Assembly (NCBI RefSeq): GCF_020215645.1
Contig: NZ_CP084058.1
Span: 9,982,001 to 10,046,000 of the forward strand
DNA from: Nonomuraea gerenzanensis
Lineage (GTDB): Bacteria > Actinomycetota > Actinomycetes > Streptosporangiales > Streptosporangiaceae
Reading direction: 5' to 3'
Length of the DNA: 64,000 bases
In this document: in pieces, positions 26,994-35,824 of the stretch
Layout: each line of letters starts with the position of its first letter
Position numbering within the stretch: the first letter of the stretch is position 1
Made by a program: the position numbers and the translations under genes
Notes under the pieces: model-generated
Seen by the model: the letters and a program-made list of their open reading frames with translations, nothing else
Databases searched by the model: none
Told to the model about the DNA's origin: nothing

Positions 26994-27833
26994 TCAGCAA
27001 GTCCTTCCCTGGCCCGCCGGAACGTGGCTCGCCCGCATCAGCCCGTGGCAGGCGATGGCCGCCGCCGCGACCACGTTCAGCGAGTCCACGCCTGCGGCCA
27101 TCGCCGCCGCGCTCATCGGGATGCAGACCGCCTGGTCGGCCTCGGCCAGCCAGTGGGAGGAGAGCCCGTCGCCCTCCGCGCCCAGCAACAGGGCGACCCG
27201 GTCGGCCGTGGCCACCTCCTCGATGGGGACGGCGTCCTGGGCCGGGGTCAGGGCGAGGGTCTGGAAGCCCGCCTCGCGCAGCCTGGCCAGCCCCTGGAAC
27301 CAGTCGTCCATCCGCGCGTACGGGATGGAGAAGACCGCCCCCATCGACACCTTCACCGCCCGCCGGTACAGCGGGTCGGCGCAGCGGGGTGACAGGATGA
27401 TCGCGTCCACCCCCAGCGCGGCGGCGGACCGGAAGATCGCCCCCACGTTGCTGTGGTCGACCAGGTCCTCCAGGACGAGGAGGCGGCCGGCGGCGCCCTT
27501 CAGGAGGGAGTCCATGGCGGGCAGCGGCAGGCGCTCCATCGAGGCCAGCGCTCCCCTGTGCACCTGGAAGCCCGCGATGCCCGACATGATCTCGTCGCTG
27601 ACGACGTAGACGGTCGCGTCGCCGAGGACGTCCTCCAGCGGGGCGAGCCAGCGGCGGGTGGTCAGGACCGAGCGGACGGGGTAGCCGGCGCCGATGGCCC
27701 GGCGGATGACCTTCTCGCCCTCGGCCAGGAAGAGGCCGCGCTCGGCTTCGAGGCTCTTGCGCAGCTCGACGTCCCTGAGCCGGGTGTAGTCGGACAGGCG
27801 GGGGTCGTCGGCGTCGGTGACGTACTCAAGCAC
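26994..27833 (-). CDS. TrmH/SpoU-family RNA 2'-O-methyltransferase
   Basis: This is a 279-aa SPOUT enzyme with the three family motifs: DHSNVGAIFRSAAALGVD (motif 1), LLLGAEGDGLS (motif 2) and IPMSAAAMAAGVDSLNVVAA (motif 3) forming the knot that binds S-adenosylmethionine. An N-terminal substrate-binding domain is present. It methylates a ribose in tRNA or rRNA; the target base cannot be told. Its ATG overlaps the end of the DUF4184 gene by 8 nt, so the two are coupled. Confidence 0.88.
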   Translation of the reverse strand: MLEYVTDADDPRLSDYTRLRDVELRKSLEAERGLFLAEGEKVIRRAIGAGYPVRSVLTTRRWLAPLEDVLGDATVYVVSDEIMSGIAGFQVHRGALASMERLPLPAMDSLLKGAAGRLLVLEDLVDHSNVGAIFRSAAALGVDAIILSPRCADPLYRRAVKVSMGAVFSIPYARMDDWFQGLARLREAGFQTLALTPAQDAVPIEEVATADRVALLLGAEGDGLSSHWLAEADQAVCIPMSAAAMAAGVDSLNVVAAAAIACHGLMRASHVPAGQGRTC

Positions 27834-28596
27834 CTTCCGATACTGCCATGCGCCGCCTGACCTGCCAGACCACGGCGTAGCAGAGCAGGACGGCGGCCAG
27901 GCCGATCACCGTGCCCGCGCCCGTCTTGGTGATCACGGCGGCGACGCCGAAGGCGGGGTTCGGCTCGTCGATGACGGGCCAGCAGAGGGCGCCCGCCAGG
28001 ATGCCGGCGCCGGAGGCGGCCAGCGTGGTCCAGCGGGCGCGGGGTGTCAGGCGCAGCCGGTCCGGTACGGGCGCCGCGGGCATGCGGGACAGCCCGCGCC
28101 ACCCCCACCACACCACCACGGCCAGGCCGATCGCGGAGGAGACGTACTGCAGGAGGCGGAAGAGCCTGATCACCCCGAAGACGGACACCGACAGCCACGC
28201 GCCCCACTCGACGGGGCCGGTGGAGTGGGTGAAGGAGTCCCACAGGACGTGGGTGGCGGCGCCGGCGACGGCCCCGGCCGCCATCGGCAGGAGGCGCAGC
28301 CGGTCGGGTACGAGGAGCGCGGCGCGGCCCGCCAGCCCGGGCGGGAGCAGGGCGATCAGGGGGTCGCGCAGGACGGCGTGGAAGATCGGCAGCAGGATCA
28401 GGACCGCGAGCGGGTCGATCGTCAGGACGCCGATCCAGGAGTGCGTGTCGGTGTAGTCGGGCATGAACGGCAGGAACACCGGCAGGTCGGGCACCATGGC
28501 GCCGAGCGCGAGCGCCCACGGGTCGAGGTACCTGCGCAGCCGCGCCGAGCCGATCATCGGCAGCACGGCAGCGACATGACTGGGCGTGAACGGCAC
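27826..28596 (-). CDS. DUF4184 membrane protein
   Basis: This 256-aa protein begins PFTPSHVAAVLP, the DUF4184 signature, and has six to seven helices with His/Asp residues (HVLWDSFTH) like the membrane metal-dependent hydrolases of the YdjM group. Substrate unknown. The start is GTG 28596, with GGGGAG 6 nt upstream; a longer frame starting at 28776 crosses the divergent promoter region. On the minus strand CATAAT at 28633-28638 is a plausible -10. Confidence 0.82.
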   Translation of the reverse strand: MPFTPSHVAAVLPMIGSARLRRYLDPWALALGAMVPDLPVFLPFMPDYTDTHSWIGVLTIDPLAVLILLPIFHAVLRDPLIALLPPGLAGRAALLVPDRLRLLPMAAGAVAGAATHVLWDSFTHSTGPVEWGAWLSVSVFGVIRLFRLLQYVSSAIGLAVVVWWGWRGLSRMPAAPVPDRLRLTPRARWTTLAASGAGILAGALCWPVIDEPNPAFGVAAVITKTGAGTVIGLAAVLLCYAVVWQVRRRMAVSEGA

Positions 28597-28648
28597 CGGC
28601 GTCTCCCCCTCGTGAACAGGCCCCCGCTGATCATTATGCGACCGGAAT

Positions 28649-28677
28649 TTGACCTTGCTTTGCCGGCGTCCTACCAG
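28649..28677 (+). promoter_or_regulatory. Candidate promoter of the cation-transporter-like gene
   Basis: TTGACC and TACCAG are 17 bp apart, about 70 nt before the ATG at 28747. Confidence 0.4.
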
Positions 28678-28746
28678 GTCACGGGCGGTAGTGGGTACGG
28701 TACGTATCGCTGTCGACGGCCGGATAAGCCGGGAGTTCGGGGGTTC

Positions 28747-29385
28747 ATGGTGCCTGATCAGCGAATTCAGGAGCATCCGGCCGCGTCAGCCGAATGGTTG
28801 CGTGCCGCGCGCGCCGCTCGTTCGCTCTCCGTGGCGACGCTGGTCTGGCTGGGCGTGGAGAGCACGCTCGGCCTGGCCGCGGGGCTGGCGGCACACTCGG
28901 TGGCGCTCATCGGGTGGGGGCTGTCGGCGTTCGTGGAGGCGGCGGCCAGCCTGATCGTGGTGTGGCGGTTCACCGGGGCGCGCACGTTGTCGCCGAGCGC
29001 CGAGAGCACCGCCAGGAAGGCGGTGGCGGTGAGCTTCTGGCTGCTGGCGCCCTATCTCGTCATCCACGTCGCGCACGACCTGGACGCGGGCCTGCGGGCG
29101 GCGCCGAGCGTGCTGGGGATCGTGGTGACCACGGTCAGCCTGGTCAGCATGCCGGTGCTGGGCATCGCCAAGCGGCGGCTCGGGGCGCGGCTGGCGTCGG
29201 CGGCCACCTCGGGCGAGGGCACGCAGAACCTGATCTGCGCGGCCATGGCGGCGGGGGTGCTGGCCGGGCTGTGGCTCGCCACCGTGGGCTGGTGGTGGGT
29301 GGACCCGCTGGTGGCGGTGCTGCTCGCGGTCGTCGCCGTACGGGAGGGCAGGCGCGCCTGGCGCGGCCACACCTGCTGTCATTGA
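28747..29385 (+). CDS. Cation-efflux-like six-helix membrane protein
   Basis: This 212-aa protein has six predicted helices in the arrangement of the CDF transmembrane domain without the cytoplasmic C-terminal domain. Helix 2 and helix 5 contain polar residues (VEAAASLIVV, WVDPLVAVLLAVVAV; compare the D/E and D residues of CDF proteins). The protein ends in CCH, a possible metal-binding tail. Likely a metal or cation transporter, specificity unknown. Confidence 0.65.
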   Translation: MVPDQRIQEHPAASAEWLRAARAARSLSVATLVWLGVESTLGLAAGLAAHSVALIGWGLSAFVEAAASLIVVWRFTGARTLSPSAESTARKAVAVSFWLLAPYLVIHVAHDLDAGLRAAPSVLGIVVTTVSLVSMPVLGIAKRRLGARLASAATSGEGTQNLICAAMAAGVLAGLWLATVGWWWVDPLVAVLLAVVAVREGRRAWRGHTCCH

Positions 29386-29552
29386 CACGAGATCACGGTC
29401 ACGCTCTCCAGCAGATATCACCACACTGGGTAATCGTCGCACCAAAAGGGCTGTTTTGCCACAGAGACCGCACCGAGTATCGTTCCCGAAGTATTGCGGA
29501 GCATCTCCCGCTAGGGTCTCCGGAAGGTCACGAGAACACCTAAGAGGACATC

Positions 29553-31328
29553 GTGGGGCGACACCGCACAGACGATCTCGACGGCGGATACAGGGCCAAC
29601 GAACCACCAGCACCGCGCAGGCGAGCCAGACGCGGCCGGGGGCGAGTGCTCGTACCGCTGGCGGGAGCCGTCGCCCTGGCCGTGCTCCTCGGCGTCGCGG
29701 CTTTCGTGATCTTCAACCGGGATCACGACTGCTCCGGCGGCAAGCTGGCGCTGCGGGTCGTGGCCACGCCCGACATCCAGCCGGCGCTCAACAAGATCGC
29801 CGGTAACTACAACAAGGCGCTGCACTCGATCGACAGCAAGTGCGTCGAGGTGACGGTGGCCAAGGAGGCCGCGGCCAGGACGGCGAACGCGCTGGCGGCG
29901 GGCAAGGCCACGGCCGACTTCTGGGTGGCCGACTCCAGCCTGCTCATGGAGAGCATCCGCAGCACCGGCAACGGCGACGCGATCCCCCAGGTGGACGGGT
30001 CGATCGCGACCTCTCCCGTGGTGCTGGCGGCGGCGAAGTCGGCCGCCTCGAAGCTGTCCGGCACGTTGCAGCCGAGCTGGGTCTCCATGATCTCGGCGGC
30101 GAACGTGGCCAACGTGGACGGCCCCGGCAGGAAGGTCCGGGTGCTCGCCCTCGACCCGCAGAAGAACTCCGCGGGCCTGGCGGCCCTGCTCGCCGCGGCG
30201 GGCACGGCCAGGGCTGCCAAGCAGGACAAGGCGCTGGTGGGCGCGCTGAAGGAGCTGTCGGGCCAGCTCGCGTCCGACTCCACCGCGCTGCTGGCCAGCC
30301 TCACCGTCAAGTCGGGCAGCAGGGTGCCGGTGGGCGTCACCTCCGAGCAGGCCATCTACGCGCACAACACCAAGAAGCCCGAGTCGCCGGTGGTCGCCCT
30401 CTATCCCAAGGAGGGCACGCTCAGCCTCGACTACCCGGTCACGATCCTGACCAAGGACCCCGACACGCTGAAGGCGGCGGCGGACTTCAAGCAGGACCTG
30501 ACCACCGAGTCCGCCAAGAAGATCCTGCGTGACGCCGGCTTCCGCGGCACCGACGGCAAGGCGGGCGACGCCCTGTCGGAGGACAAGGGCTTCACCGCCG
30601 AGACCCCGGCGGCGCTGGACCCGCCGGACGGCGCGACCGTGGCCCGCATGGTGCAGACCTGGACCCGGCTGAACCTCGGCACCCGCCTGCTCACCCTGCT
30701 CGACGTCTCGGGCACGATGGCGCTGCCCGTCCCCGGCACGAGCATGACCCGCATGCAGGCCATCAACCGGATCGCCACCGAGGGCCTGGCGCTCTTCCCC
30801 GCCGGCTCGGAGATGGGGCTGTGGTCGTTCTCCACCCACCTGGACGGCCAGGGCAAGGACTGGAAGGAGCTCGTCTCGGTCGGGCCGCTCAGCGAGACGA
30901 TCGACGGGGCGACCCGCAAGGAGCAGCTCGTCAGGACGTTCGCGCAGCTCCAGGCCAAGTCCACCGGCGACACCGGGCTCAACGACACGATCAAGGCGGC
31001 CTACACGGAGCTGACCAGGACGTTCCAGGAGGACAAGGTCAACACCCTCCTGATCCTCACCGACGGCGCCGGCAACGACGACCCGGACGGCGGCGTGAAG
31101 AACGCCGAGCTCCTGCAGTTCCTGAAGAAGACCTACAACCCGAAGCGGCCGCTCACCATCCTGCTCATCGCGTTCGGCCCGGACGCCAAGAAGGGCAGGG
31201 CGCAGATGGAGGCCGTGGCCAAGGCCACGGGCGGCGAGGCGTACATCGCCGAGGACATCCTCCAGGTCCGCGACTTCTTCCTCCAGGGCATGGAACGCCG
31301 CCTGTGCATGCCGAACTGCGACGGCTGA
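29553..31328 (+). CDS. Membrane-anchored substrate-binding plus VWA-domain protein
   Basis: This is a 591-aa protein. A basic N-terminus and one helix (about 31-54) anchor it, the rest being outside. Residues about 60-350 resemble a type II extracellular binding protein (LALRVVATPDIQPALNKIA ... ADFWVADSSLL). Residues about 376-580 are a von Willebrand A domain with the MIDAS motif DVSGT (384-388) and a later TDGAGNDD. VWA domains bind proteins through Mg2+; the ligand is unknown. GTG start with AAGAGGA upstream. The gene ends in a 16-bp tandem repeat and a hairpin, 144 bp before the sigma-factor gene. Confidence 0.8.
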   Translation: MGRHRTDDLDGGYRANEPPAPRRRARRGRGRVLVPLAGAVALAVLLGVAAFVIFNRDHDCSGGKLALRVVATPDIQPALNKIAGNYNKALHSIDSKCVEVTVAKEAAARTANALAAGKATADFWVADSSLLMESIRSTGNGDAIPQVDGSIATSPVVLAAAKSAASKLSGTLQPSWVSMISAANVANVDGPGRKVRVLALDPQKNSAGLAALLAAAGTARAAKQDKALVGALKELSGQLASDSTALLASLTVKSGSRVPVGVTSEQAIYAHNTKKPESPVVALYPKEGTLSLDYPVTILTKDPDTLKAAADFKQDLTTESAKKILRDAGFRGTDGKAGDALSEDKGFTAETPAALDPPDGATVARMVQTWTRLNLGTRLLTLLDVSGTMALPVPGTSMTRMQAINRIATEGLALFPAGSEMGLWSFSTHLDGQGKDWKELVSVGPLSETIDGATRKEQLVRTFAQLQAKSTGDTGLNDTIKAAYTELTRTFQEDKVNTLLILTDGAGNDDPDGGVKNAELLQFLKKTYNPKRPLTILLIAFGPDAKKGRAQMEAVAKATGGEAYIAEDILQVRDFFLQGMERRLCMPNCDG

Positions 31329-31367
31329 GTCAGCAGACGGCCGAGTCAGCAGACGGCCGAGTCAGCA
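31320..31367. repeat. 16-bp tandem repeat (three copies) over the VWA gene stop codon
   Basis: GACGGCTGAGTCAGCA (copies 2 and 3 GACGGCCGAGTCAGCA) repeats at 31320, 31336 and 31352. Copy 1 contains the stop codon TGA. Confidence 0.85.
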
Positions 31368-31369
31368 GA

Positions 31370-31396
31370 CCCGCCATGCTCGTTGGGCATGGCGGG
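31370..31396 (+). terminator. Hairpin after the VWA gene
   Basis: CCCGCCATGC and GCATGGCGGG pair perfectly over a 7-nt loop, right after the tandem repeat. No T-run follows. Confidence 0.6.
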
Positions 31397-31472
31397 CGAA
31401 CCTGGCCGATCGAGGCGGCGTCCTCTCCGCGTGGGGCTTGTCTGAGCGTCCTACCTGCGGGGAGGGAAATCC

Positions 31473-33050
31473 GTGCCTGGATGGCCGACCGTCGATCGCG
31501 CGGGCGATCAGGAGCTGGTCGAGGCTCTGCGCCGCGCGGAGAGCGCCGCTCCCGCCACGCTCTACGACTCCTACGCGGAACGCCTGCACGACTACGCCTT
31601 CACCCTGTCCGGCCGGTACGACGTGACGGCGGACTCCGTGCACGACGCGCTGGTCACCGCCCAGGGCTGCGTGGCCCGGCTCAGGGAGCCCGGCCGGCTG
31701 CGGGCCTGGCTCTACGCGCTCACCAGGTTCCAGGTACGCGCCAGGATGGCCCGCCGCTCCGGCACCCCGTCCGGCGGCATGCCCCTGCCCGAGCTGCCCG
31801 AGCCGGGCGAGCACGGCGACCGCGAGCTGACCGGCCTGGTCCACGAGGCGCTGGGTGAGCTGAGCAAGGCCCAGCGCGAGGTGCTGACGCTGTCGGTGCG
31901 CCACGGCCTGACCCCCTCGGAGGTCGGCGCGGTGCTCGGGCTGACCTCCCGGCAGTCGGCCGCCAGGCTCGGCCGGGCCCGCGACCATCTGGAGAACGCC
32001 GCCGCGGCCGTGGTGCTGGCCAGGACGGGCCGGGCGCACTGTCCCGACCTGTCGGCGATGCTGGACTCCTGGGAGGGCCCGCTCACCCCGCTGCTGCGCC
32101 GCCGCCTGTCGGGGCACATCAGCGGCTGCGAGGTGTGCACCGAGGGCAGGCACCGTCAGGTCTCGGCGGCGAAGCTGCTGGACATGACCCCGGTGGCCCA
32201 TCCGCCGATCTCGCTGCGCCGCCGGGTGATCGACACGTGCGTCCGGCCCGAGCTGGACGAGACCCGCGTGCTGATCACCGATCGGGGTGACAGCTTCGAC
32301 CGGGCGGGGTTCCCGGTGCCCGCCGATCGCGGCGCGCGCCGCCGCCGGCCGCGCAGGCTGGCGCCGCTCGTGCTGGCGGGCGCGTGCCTGCTGGCCGCGA
32401 CGGGCGCGGTGGTGGTGATGAACGGCGTCGGCACCTCGGGGACGACCACGCTGCGGCCGATCCCCTCACCGGCGGCCCCGGCCGAGGAGAGCCCGGCCCC
32501 GGAGCCGGTGATCGAGGAGGACGAGCCGGAGGCGACGCCCACGCCCACGCCGACGCCGAGCGCGAGCCGTACCCCGTCCCCCCGGATCACGCCGCCGGCG
32601 GCGGCGCCGCGCAGGAGCAGCAGGCAGGCCGCCGCGCCCACGACCTCGCGGCGCAGGCCCGTGCCCGCCGCCAGGCTGCGGACCTCCTGCCCGCAGACGA
32701 TCGTCGGGGTGGCCAGGATCGGGCTCGGCGCCCGCCACGCCGCAGTCTCCTGGGTGGCGACGGCCTCGCAGGGCCTGGACGTGCACCCGGCGAGCGGGTC
32801 GGTCAGGGCGGGCGCCTCCGTCACGGTGCTCGTCACGGTGGCCGAGCCGAACGCCGCCGGCAGCGGCCGCGTCACCTTCACCTCGAACGGCGGCACCGCG
32901 ACGTGCTCGCTGTCCTGGCAGGGCGACGACGACCCCGAGCCGCCGACCGACGACCCGACGGCGACCGGCGAGCCGAGCGAGTCGCCGACCGCCGGAGTGG
33001 CCACCACGTCGCCCCGCGGTTCCGTGGAGCAGCCGAGTGCGGACTCATAG
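31473..33050 (+). CDS. ECF sigma factor fused to zinc anti-sigma motif, membrane helix and extracellular domain
   Basis: This is a 525-aa protein. Residues about 12-95 are sigma region 2-like and 118-180 region 4 (LGELSKAQREVLTLSVRHGL, then LTSRQSAARLGRARDHL). A ZAS-type H-x3-C-x2-C motif (H215, C219, C222) follows, as in zinc anti-sigma factors. One helix spans about 296-316, then a Pro/Thr-rich stalk and a beta-rich domain (about 406-484) with two cysteines, resembling BACON/Ig-like carbohydrate-associated domains. Sigma factor, its inhibitor and the sensor are thus one chain. Known ECF groups with long C-terminal extensions have such layouts; release of the sigma part, probably by proteolysis, is an inference. 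GTG start with GGAGG. Confidence 0.8.
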   Translation: MPGWPTVDRAGDQELVEALRRAESAAPATLYDSYAERLHDYAFTLSGRYDVTADSVHDALVTAQGCVARLREPGRLRAWLYALTRFQVRARMARRSGTPSGGMPLPELPEPGEHGDRELTGLVHEALGELSKAQREVLTLSVRHGLTPSEVGAVLGLTSRQSAARLGRARDHLENAAAAVVLARTGRAHCPDLSAMLDSWEGPLTPLLRRRLSGHISGCEVCTEGRHRQVSAAKLLDMTPVAHPPISLRRRVIDTCVRPELDETRVLITDRGDSFDRAGFPVPADRGARRRRPRRLAPLVLAGACLLAATGAVVVMNGVGTSGTTTLRPIPSPAAPAEESPAPEPVIEEDEPEATPTPTPTPSASRTPSPRITPPAAAPRRSSRQAAAPTTSRRRPVPAARLRTSCPQTIVGVARIGLGARHAAVSWVATASQGLDVHPASGSVRAGASVTVLVTVAEPNAAGSGRVTFTSNGGTATCSLSWQGDDDPEPPTDDPTATGEPSESPTAGVATTSPRGSVEQPSADS

Positions 33051-33322
33051 TAAGTCCACAGTTTTAACACGACAAATATGCATAAATCGGACCCTGACTC
33101 GTGAACCCTAGGCTACATAGGGCATTCTGGTGTGCTTGGGGACCGCGCCTGTGCATGACGATTACTTGACCGTGTGTCGAAGGTCACACGAGAAACTTCT
33201 GCGTGCCGGTAAACCAGAGCGCGGTGCCAAGCGTCGGCATTGACGTGTCATAGCGTGGATTGGTCCCATGAACTGCGATCAATCGCGCGCTACAACCAGC
33301 AAGAGCAGGAGAGAGACAGGAG
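33051..33322. other. 272-nt spacer before the glycan operon, probable control region
   Basis: No gene is seen. It begins with a short AT-rich stretch (33056-33088). It contains the dyads CCCTA-N7-TAGGG (33106-33122) and CGTGTG-N8-CACACG (33171-33190), and TTGACG at 33240-33245 without a clear matching -10. The dyads may be a terminator for the sigma gene or operators. Confidence 0.4.
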
Positions 33323-33694
33323 ATGCTCAAGCAGCACCGCAGAGCGCTGGCCTGGCTGGTCGCGCTCGCCTGCATAGCGGGAGCGGTCATCGCGCTGTTC
33401 GATATCGAGACACCGCTGCGCCCGTTCCTGATCTCCTTGTTCCTCTTGGTCGTGCCAGGAGCGGCAGTGGTGGGACTGTTGCGTGATCGTGACCCCCTCG
33501 CCGCCCTATCCGTAGGAGCCGCGGCGAGCCTCGTACTCAACGTGCTCCTCGCCGAGGCCATGCTGCTCTTCAACGCGTGGTCGCCCCGAGCCGGCGTCGC
33601 GACGGTGGCCGTGCTCGGCGGGTTCATGTACGTGCTTCGCGTGTTGTACCGGGGGAAGAGCATGCAGACCGAACAGGGGGCCAGGGCAAGGTGA
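33323..33694 (+). CDS. Small four-helix membrane protein, first gene of the glycan operon
   Basis: This 123-aa protein has hydrophobic segments at about 9-27, 32-52, 57-80 and 88-106, and a short basic tail. No family recognised. AGGAGAGAGACAGGAG lies directly before the ATG. Its stop overlaps the start of the next gene (GTGA). It may be an accessory subunit of the export or polymerisation machinery. Confidence 0.7.
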   Translation: MLKQHRRALAWLVALACIAGAVIALFDIETPLRPFLISLFLLVVPGAAVVGLLRDRDPLAALSVGAAASLVLNVLLAEAMLLFNAWSPRAGVATVAVLGGFMYVLRVLYRGKSMQTEQGARAR

Positions 33695-34821
33695 ACATCC
33701 AGGTAGTTCGGCCGGGAGAGCTCGGGGACTCCGAGCGGGCCCGATGGCGGGAGCTGCAGAAGGCCGACCGCAGTCTGGACAACCCGTTCCTGTCCGTCGA
33801 GTTCGCCGTGGCGATGGACCGCTTGCGCGACTACGTGAGGGTGGCGGTCATCTCCGACGGGGGCGGCGTCAAGGGGTTCTTCCCGTACGAGCGGCACAGC
33901 TTCGGCATCGGCAAGCCGCTCGGCGGGTTCCTGACCACGTGTCACGGTCTGATCGCGGTCCCGGACCTGGAGCTCGACGCCAAGGCGCTGCTGCGGGCCT
34001 GCAAGCTGAGCGTCTTCGACTTCGACCACCTGGTGGCGGGGCAGCCGACCTTCGCGGCGTACGAGGCCGACGTCAGGCCGGCGCCGGTCATGGACTTCAC
34101 CTCGGGCTTCGAGGCCTGGGTCGAGCAGGTCAAGGCCAACTCCCCCAAGAACCTCAAGACCGTCCGCTACAAGGAACGCAAGATGGGGCGGGAGCAGGGC
34201 GAGCTGCGCCTGGAGTGGGCCTCGGCCGACCCCGAGGTGCTGCGCACCCTGCTCGCCTGGAAGTCCGACCAGTACCAGAGGACTGGCCGGGTGGACAGGT
34301 TCGCACAACCGTGGATCGTCGAATTGACGGACATGATGCATGCCGAGAACTCATCGGACTTCGCGGGTGTCCTGACCATGCTTTATGCCGGTGACGTACC
34401 GGTAGCAGGGCATTTCGGCCTTCGTACGGCGACCACGCTTGTAGGGTGGTTCCCCGCCTACGACACCGAGTACGCCCGCTACTCGCCGGGCATCGTCCAC
34501 CACCTCCAGATGGCCGAGGCCGCCGCGAACGCGGGTCTGCACATGGTCGACATGGGCAAGGGCGGCAAGGAGTACAAGGACTGGCTCAAGAGCGGGGTCC
34601 TGTACGTCGCCGAAGGCCGCGTCTCGCGTCCGTCCGCCTCGGCGGCCGTTCACTGGATGGGCCGAACTCCTTTCAACAAGGCCCGAACAATTGTCATGGA
34701 CCGACCGTCTCTCTATAAGGCGGCCGATCGTGTCCTGAAGGGCTTCGGTCGGGTGCGCACCTCGATGCAACGTCAGGAGCCATCCAACGCAGTAACTCAG
34801 GAACCCACGGGAGCGCGCTGA
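33691..34821 (+). CDS. CelD/FemAB-like GNAT acyltransferase (copy 1)
   Basis: This 376-aa cytoplasmic protein belongs to the BioF2-like/Acetyltransf_6 group (CelD family) with two GNAT halves; recognisable stretches are VAGHFGLRTATTLVGWFPAY and DMGKGGKEYKDWLKSG. In other bacteria members occur in cellulose and exopolysaccharide loci and are thought to acylate sugars or lipid-linked intermediates. A paralogue lies 16 kb downstream (49803-50885). The GTG start overlaps the previous stop, so the two are coupled. Confidence 0.85.
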   Translation: MNIQVVRPGELGDSERARWRELQKADRSLDNPFLSVEFAVAMDRLRDYVRVAVISDGGGVKGFFPYERHSFGIGKPLGGFLTTCHGLIAVPDLELDAKALLRACKLSVFDFDHLVAGQPTFAAYEADVRPAPVMDFTSGFEAWVEQVKANSPKNLKTVRYKERKMGREQGELRLEWASADPEVLRTLLAWKSDQYQRTGRVDRFAQPWIVELTDMMHAENSSDFAGVLTMLYAGDVPVAGHFGLRTATTLVGWFPAYDTEYARYSPGIVHHLQMAEAAANAGLHMVDMGKGGKEYKDWLKSGVLYVAEGRVSRPSASAAVHWMGRTPFNKARTIVMDRPSLYKAADRVLKGFGRVRTSMQRQEPSNAVTQEPTGAR

Positions 34822-34977
34822 GCGACCCCGGCAACACCCCCCGGCACCAGCACCAACACCCTCACACTCCACACAGGACCCTGCAATGCACCGTTCGCCG
34901 GCTTCGCCGTTCCCGCAGCACCCGGGGGTGGTTCCGTCCGGCCCGCAACGCGGGGTCCCGGAAGGATTTCCCTCGCC

Positions 34978-35811
34978 ATGAGTCCCGAGATAACCAAGCA
35001 CAACGGCAAGGTTCACTCCTCGCCCCTCCGGTCGATGCCGCCGCCTTCGAGCTTCACGCCGGTCACCCCGCACCTGGCCATCTCCCCGACGGTCAGCGTG
35101 GTCGTGCCGGCGATGAACGAGGCGGAGAACCTGCCGCACGTCTTTGCCACCATCCCGCAGTGGGTTGATGAGATCGTGCTCGTCGACGGCAACTCCGTCG
35201 ATGACACGGTGGCCGTGGCCAAGCGGCTGCGGCCGAACGTCAAAGTGGTGACGCAGACGGGCAAGGGCAAGGGTGACGCCCTGTCCGCCGGTTTCGCCGC
35301 TTGCACCAGCGACATCATCGTGATGATCGACGCCGACGGCTCGACCGACGGCCGCGAGATCATCAACTTCGTGGGCGCGCTGGTGACCGGTGCCGACTTC
35401 GTCAAGGGTTCGCGCTACGCCGCCGGGGGCGGCAGTGACGACCTGACGCTGAACCGGCGTCTTGGCAACAAGGTGCTGACCGGCATCGTGAACGTGATGT
35501 ACCGCACCCAGTACACCGACCTCTGCTACGGCTACAACGCCTTCTGGGCGCGCCACCTTGATGTGCTCGACCTCGACTGCGACGGCTTCGAGGTGGAGAC
35601 GCTGATGAACGTGCGCGCGGCCAAGGCCGGGCTGAAGGTGCACGAGGTGCCCAGCCACGAGCGCAACCGCATCCACGGCGAAAGCAACCTGCACGTCGTA
35701 CGAGATGGCTTCCGCGTGCTCAAGACCATCCTGAAGGAGTGGCGTCGCCAGCCCACCCCCTCTCAGCCTGAGCCCGCCGCCACTCCCGCCGCTGACCGAG
35801 GCGTCGCATAA
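34978..35811 (+). CDS. Family 2 glycosyltransferase (polyprenyl-phosphate type)
   Basis: This 277-aa GT-A enzyme begins, after a variable 35-residue tail, with VSVVVPAMNEAENLP and has the DAD metal motif (MIDADGSTDG), then NAFWARHLDV and SHERNRIHGESNL near the acceptor site. It resembles dolichyl-phosphate mannosyl/glucosyl transferases but has no C-terminal membrane helices, so it may act on an undecaprenyl-phosphate carrier at the membrane face. The 156-bp gap before it has no gene; GGAAGGA lies 12 nt upstream. An internal ATG at codon 20 is an alternative start. Confidence 0.85.
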   Translation: MSPEITKHNGKVHSSPLRSMPPPSSFTPVTPHLAISPTVSVVVPAMNEAENLPHVFATIPQWVDEIVLVDGNSVDDTVAVAKRLRPNVKVVTQTGKGKGDALSAGFAACTSDIIVMIDADGSTDGREIINFVGALVTGADFVKGSRYAAGGGSDDLTLNRRLGNKVLTGIVNVMYRTQYTDLCYGYNAFWARHLDVLDLDCDGFEVETLMNVRAAKAGLKVHEVPSHERNRIHGESNLHVVRDGFRVLKTILKEWRRQPTPSQPEPAATPAADRGVA

Positions 35812-35824
35812 AAAAGGGATCGTT

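Noticed and set aside
29386..29552. Possible riboswitch before the VWA gene
   Set aside because: The 167-nt leader shows no known riboswitch core that I can recognise, and the short dyads are not conserved elements.
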